Shown here piece by piece: positions 5,639 through 7,314 of a DNA stretch of 7,314 nt. Source of the DNA: Balneolales bacterium (lineage in GTDB: Bacteria; Bacteroidota; Rhodothermia; Balneolales; Natronogracilivirgulaceae); the NCBI GenBank assembly GCA_007131535.1, contig SLQI01000351.1, forward strand, positions 1-7,314. Reading direction: 5' to 3'. The translations under genes and the position numbers were made by a program. Position 1 is the first letter of the stretch; each line of letters begins with the position of its first letter. The notes below the pieces were generated by a model. That model did not search any database. It was given only the letters and a program-made list of their open reading frames with translations, and had not been told where the DNA came from.

Positions 5639-6037
5639 CTATTGATTTTCTTCTTCCTCTTCGGAAACTTCTTCCTGTTTGATTTCCTGTATGGTTAAAC
5701 CGAAACGCTTGGTAAAATCCAGAATAAAATCTTTGACCCGATCGTAGATCGGCGGTTCTCCATCGCTTGATCCACCTCTGAACCCAGTACGTCCACCCGA
5801 AGGCATTAGTGCCAATTTAATAGATTTTTCACTGGATTCTACGACAAGGGTAAGACATTGACTTTCGTTGGTTACCTTTTTTTGTTCTTCAAATACAAAA
5901 ACAAAAACTGAATCCCCGGTTTGTTGGGATTCATATTTGTACAGGAATTTAGGACTGGTTTCATCCGAGAGGGCTGGAATAAATTTATTTAGAGTAACAC
6001 CAGGTCCGAATATTACGTAGCTTTCAGCAGTGTGCAT
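5639..6037 (-). CDS. Unrecognised 132-aa protein upstream of prmC
   Basis: I do not recognise this protein. With ATG 6037 it is 132 aa; a TTG at 6043 would add two residues. There is no signal peptide and no membrane helix, so it is probably cytoplasmic. The N-terminal half shows alternating strands (YVIFGPGVTLNKFI, SVFVFVFEEQKKV, CLTLVVES, SIKLALMPS). A glycine-rich loop (about residues 81-94, GGRTGFRGGSSDGE) follows, then an amphipathic helix (IYDRVKDFILDFTKRFG, about 97-113), and a very acidic tail (EEVSEEEEENQ). This reads like one small alpha/beta domain with a disordered acidic end. It is 24 nt upstream of prmC and probably the first gene of that unit. Codon use looks like its neighbours and the reading is intact, so it is likely a real, lineage-restricted gene. 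Confidence 0.7.
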   Translation of the reverse strand: MHTAESYVIFGPGVTLNKFIPALSDETSPKFLYKYESQQTGDSVFVFVFEEQKKVTNESQCLTLVVESSEKSIKLALMPSGGRTGFRGGSSDGEPPIYDRVKDFILDFTKRFGLTIQEIKQEEVSEEEEENQ

Positions 6038-6180
6038 ATTCAAATTGATTTTTTGAACGTTTTCCGGAATAAATTACATTGGGTATACCAATGTTCTACA
6101 TAACAGATGTCCTGAAAATAACGTCATCAGTGAATTTCACAATACGTCATTTACATTTTTAAATAAAATATCAAGCTGAA
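6038..6180. promoter_or_regulatory. Divergent control region between the 132-aa gene and the outer membrane gene
   Basis: This 143-bp AT-rich gap must hold promoters for both directions. It contains an inverted repeat, ACATTGG-GTATA-CCAATGT (6076-6094), a palindrome GTGAATTTCAC (6130-6140), and a direct repeat ACGTCAT (6121-6127 and 6145-6151) placed around that palindrome with a 24-bp period. On the plus strand TTCACA (6136-6141) and TACATTTT (6152-6159) resemble -35 and -7 elements, so the palindrome would overlap the plus-strand promoter. No Shine-Dalgarno sequence precedes either start. The repeats are directly visible; operator function is inference. Confidence 0.5.
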
Positions 6181-6960
6181 ATGAATATTTTTCGATTCAA
6201 TATCGGCAAAATAATCTTCGCCGGCACATTGATAGCCTTTACTTCACTGATTGCGGTAATGCCGAAATACAGTTTTGCCCAGGAAAGAGAGGAACCGCAA
6301 TTAGTGCCATTGCCGGAACCACGCTCCCCGTATACCGAAGACCGCGTAAACGGCATCGGCTTTAAGTTAATGCTAAACAATTACGGATTTGGGTTAGGGG
6401 GGGAATACCGCAGAGCATTGAATGCAACTACTGAGTTTTTTTTAAATGCCAATATTTCCAATCTGAAGGATGAGTCTGAGCAAACCCTGCAAACCTGGTT
6501 CGGACAGCAAATCATCCCGAATAAATATAACCGGGTTCTTGTTTTTCCCGTAATGGCAGGTCTTAAGCAAAGATTATTTCCAAGTCAGCTCTCGGATAAT
6601 TTTCGGGCTTTTCTGCAGGGAGGGGTGGGCGTAGCTCCGGCATTCGTCTATCCTTATTTTGATGATGCCCGCGGTCTTGGTTACCGGGATCCGGCACGTC
6701 AGCTTCCTTATGATGTGTTTCAGGGATGGAGCGACGGTTACTTTACAACCGGCATGACCGGTGAGCTTGCAATCGGGGTTGACTTCGGGGCTGATTTCAG
6801 CCAGTTACAAAGTGTTCGTTTTGGATATAGATTTTACTACTACCCGGATTCCATCCAGATCATGGAACCCAATTCTTACATCCCCGGTCTTGAGGGGTTT
6901 GATGCCCAGTCGTTTTTTATCAGCCCTGAAATTACGATCGTTCTGGGCAGCAACTGGTAA
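6181..6960 (+). CDS. Secreted outer-membrane beta-barrel-like protein
   Basis: 259 aa. Residues 1-33 form a Sec signal peptide: a basic start (KIIF), a hydrophobic core (AGTLIAFTSLIAVM) and cleavage probably after SFA-33. A Pro/Glu-rich spacer (about 36-52) follows. The rest is made of short alternating, glycine- and aromatic-rich strands (GIGFKLMLNNYGFGLGGEYR, AFLQGGVGVAPAFVYPYF, SVRFGYRFYYYPDS, SFFISPEITIVLG) typical of 8-10-strand outer membrane barrels. The chain ends in an aromatic residue (SNW; W rather than the usual F), consistent with a BAM-recognised last strand. No enzyme motif is seen, so substrate or partner is unknown. It is the only plus-strand gene here, divergent from the prmC unit and convergent with the hydrolase. 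The ATG at 6181 gives a complete signal peptide. Confidence 0.75.
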   Translation: MNIFRFNIGKIIFAGTLIAFTSLIAVMPKYSFAQEREEPQLVPLPEPRSPYTEDRVNGIGFKLMLNNYGFGLGGEYRRALNATTEFFLNANISNLKDESEQTLQTWFGQQIIPNKYNRVLVFPVMAGLKQRLFPSQLSDNFRAFLQGGVGVAPAFVYPYFDDARGLGYRDPARQLPYDVFQGWSDGYFTTGMTGELAIGVDFGADFSQLQSVRFGYRFYYYPDSIQIMEPNSYIPGLEGFDAQSFFISPEITIVLGSNW

Positions 6961-6964
6961 GATG

Positions 6965-6981
6965 TTCCGGGCAATCCGGAA
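6965..6981. terminator. Weak hairpin after the outer membrane gene
   Basis: TTCCGG and CCGGAA with a 5-nt loop begin four bases after the TAA of the outer membrane gene, in the 67-bp convergent gap. There is no T-run on either strand, so it is a poor intrinsic terminator; it may only protect the 3' end. Confidence 0.25.
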
Positions 6982-7027
6982 TTACCTTGCTTGAATGCGG
7001 ATTTATAAAAAGGCTTGTGGCGTCCGG

Positions 7028-7314
7028 TTAGCGTAAAATTTTTATAATTGTCCGGATCAAAAGCTCCGGATTTTCAATCATGGGATTGTGCCCGCAGTTT
7101 TTGAGGGGATGAATATGCGGAAACCTGAAATGCTGTTTTACTTCAGCTGCCACATGAAAAGGATTTTCACGGTCTTGCTCACCCCAAATGAGTTCAACCG
7201 GACAGTCGATCGTATACAGTTTGCCCATCGTACCATTGTAGTATAAATCGATTTCAGGGTACATTCTGAGAAAGCTTCGAAATAATCCGGGAATATTTAC
7301 GCCTTTTATGCCTG
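7028..7314 (-). CDS. Alpha/beta hydrolase, C-terminal part only
   Basis: The frame is open to the right window edge, so the N-terminus with the nucleophile elbow is missing; 94 codons and a TAA are present. The visible part ends like alpha/beta-hydrolase-fold enzymes: a strand and loop with the acid residue (CPVELIWGEQDRENP, Asp in GEQD) and then the catalytic-histidine loop (LKNCGHNPMIENPELL). An ATG exists at 7264, but the frame continues upstream with sensible residues (NIPGLFRSFLR), so that is not the true start. Reaction and substrate cannot be told from this fragment. It converges with the outer membrane gene across 67 bp. Confidence 0.85.
   Translation of the reverse strand, partial: GIKGVNIPGLFRSFLRMYPEIDLYYNGTMGKLYTIDCPVELIWGEQDRENPFHVAAEVKQHFRFPHIHPLKNCGHNPMIENPELLIRTIIKILR
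7051..7074 (+). terminator. Possible terminator of the outer membrane gene, inside the convergent hydrolase end
   Basis: TCCGGA (7051-7056) and TCCGGA (7065-7070) pair across an 8-nt loop and are followed by TTTT. It lies about 90 nt beyond the outer membrane gene stop but inside the coding sequence of the opposite gene, so the repeat may be coincidental codon use. Confidence 0.25.

Noticed and set aside
6171..6380. Minus-strand 69-aa frame over the start of the outer membrane gene
   Set aside because: It is opposite a clear signal peptide coding region and shows no feature of its own.
6761..6994. Plus-strand 77-aa frame overlapping the end of the outer membrane gene
   Set aside because: It is a shifted reading of the barrel C-terminus. 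The barrel frame is intact, so no frameshift is implied.

Overview
The window looks like a piece of the chromosomal core of a Bacteroidota-type bacterium, most likely from the Balneolota/Rhodothermota side. The evidence is protein style: the DnaA N-terminus, a Bacteroidota-type deoxynucleoside kinase, a DUF4834-like mini membrane protein, gene starts almost without Shine-Dalgarno sequences, and a TTTG/TAnnTTTG-like promoter upstream of dnaA. The lineage is inferred from sequence feel, not from a search. No mobile element, CRISPR array, tRNA or rRNA is visible.

Layout. Nearly everything is on the minus strand, so the biological order runs from high to low coordinates. At the right edge (7314-7028) is the C-terminal end of an alpha/beta hydrolase. 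It converges with the only plus-strand gene, a secreted beta-barrel-like outer membrane protein (6181-6960). A 143-bp divergent control region (6038-6180) with two inverted repeats separates that gene from a two-gene unit: an unrecognised 132-aa protein (6037-5639) and prmC (5614-4754), the release-factor glutamine methyltransferase.

The 426-bp gap 4328-4753 is the best candidate for the chromosome origin, oriC. It has three perfect DnaA boxes (TTATCCACA) in the same orientation, a GC-rich block followed by an AT-rich trio-like stretch, an 11-bp direct repeat and a G-rich tandem repeat. It also carries a candidate dnaA promoter.

Downstream of it runs a tightly packed cluster: dnaA (GTG start), folB, folK, a deoxynucleoside kinase, a small DUF4834-like membrane protein and an RskA-like anti-sigma-type membrane protein. 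The gaps are 1 nt, a 13-nt overlap, 9, 6 and 23 nt, so they are probably one operon. It joins replication initiation with two folate-biosynthesis steps and deoxynucleoside salvage, which both feed DNA precursor supply. After a 243-bp gap (39-281), the left edge may hold the first residues of hemL.

The window is mostly ordinary housekeeping sequence. The parts most worth a second look are the fine structure of the origin, the coupling of dnaA to folate and dNTP genes, and the two unassigned products (the 132-aa protein and the RskA-like protein with a histidine cluster).
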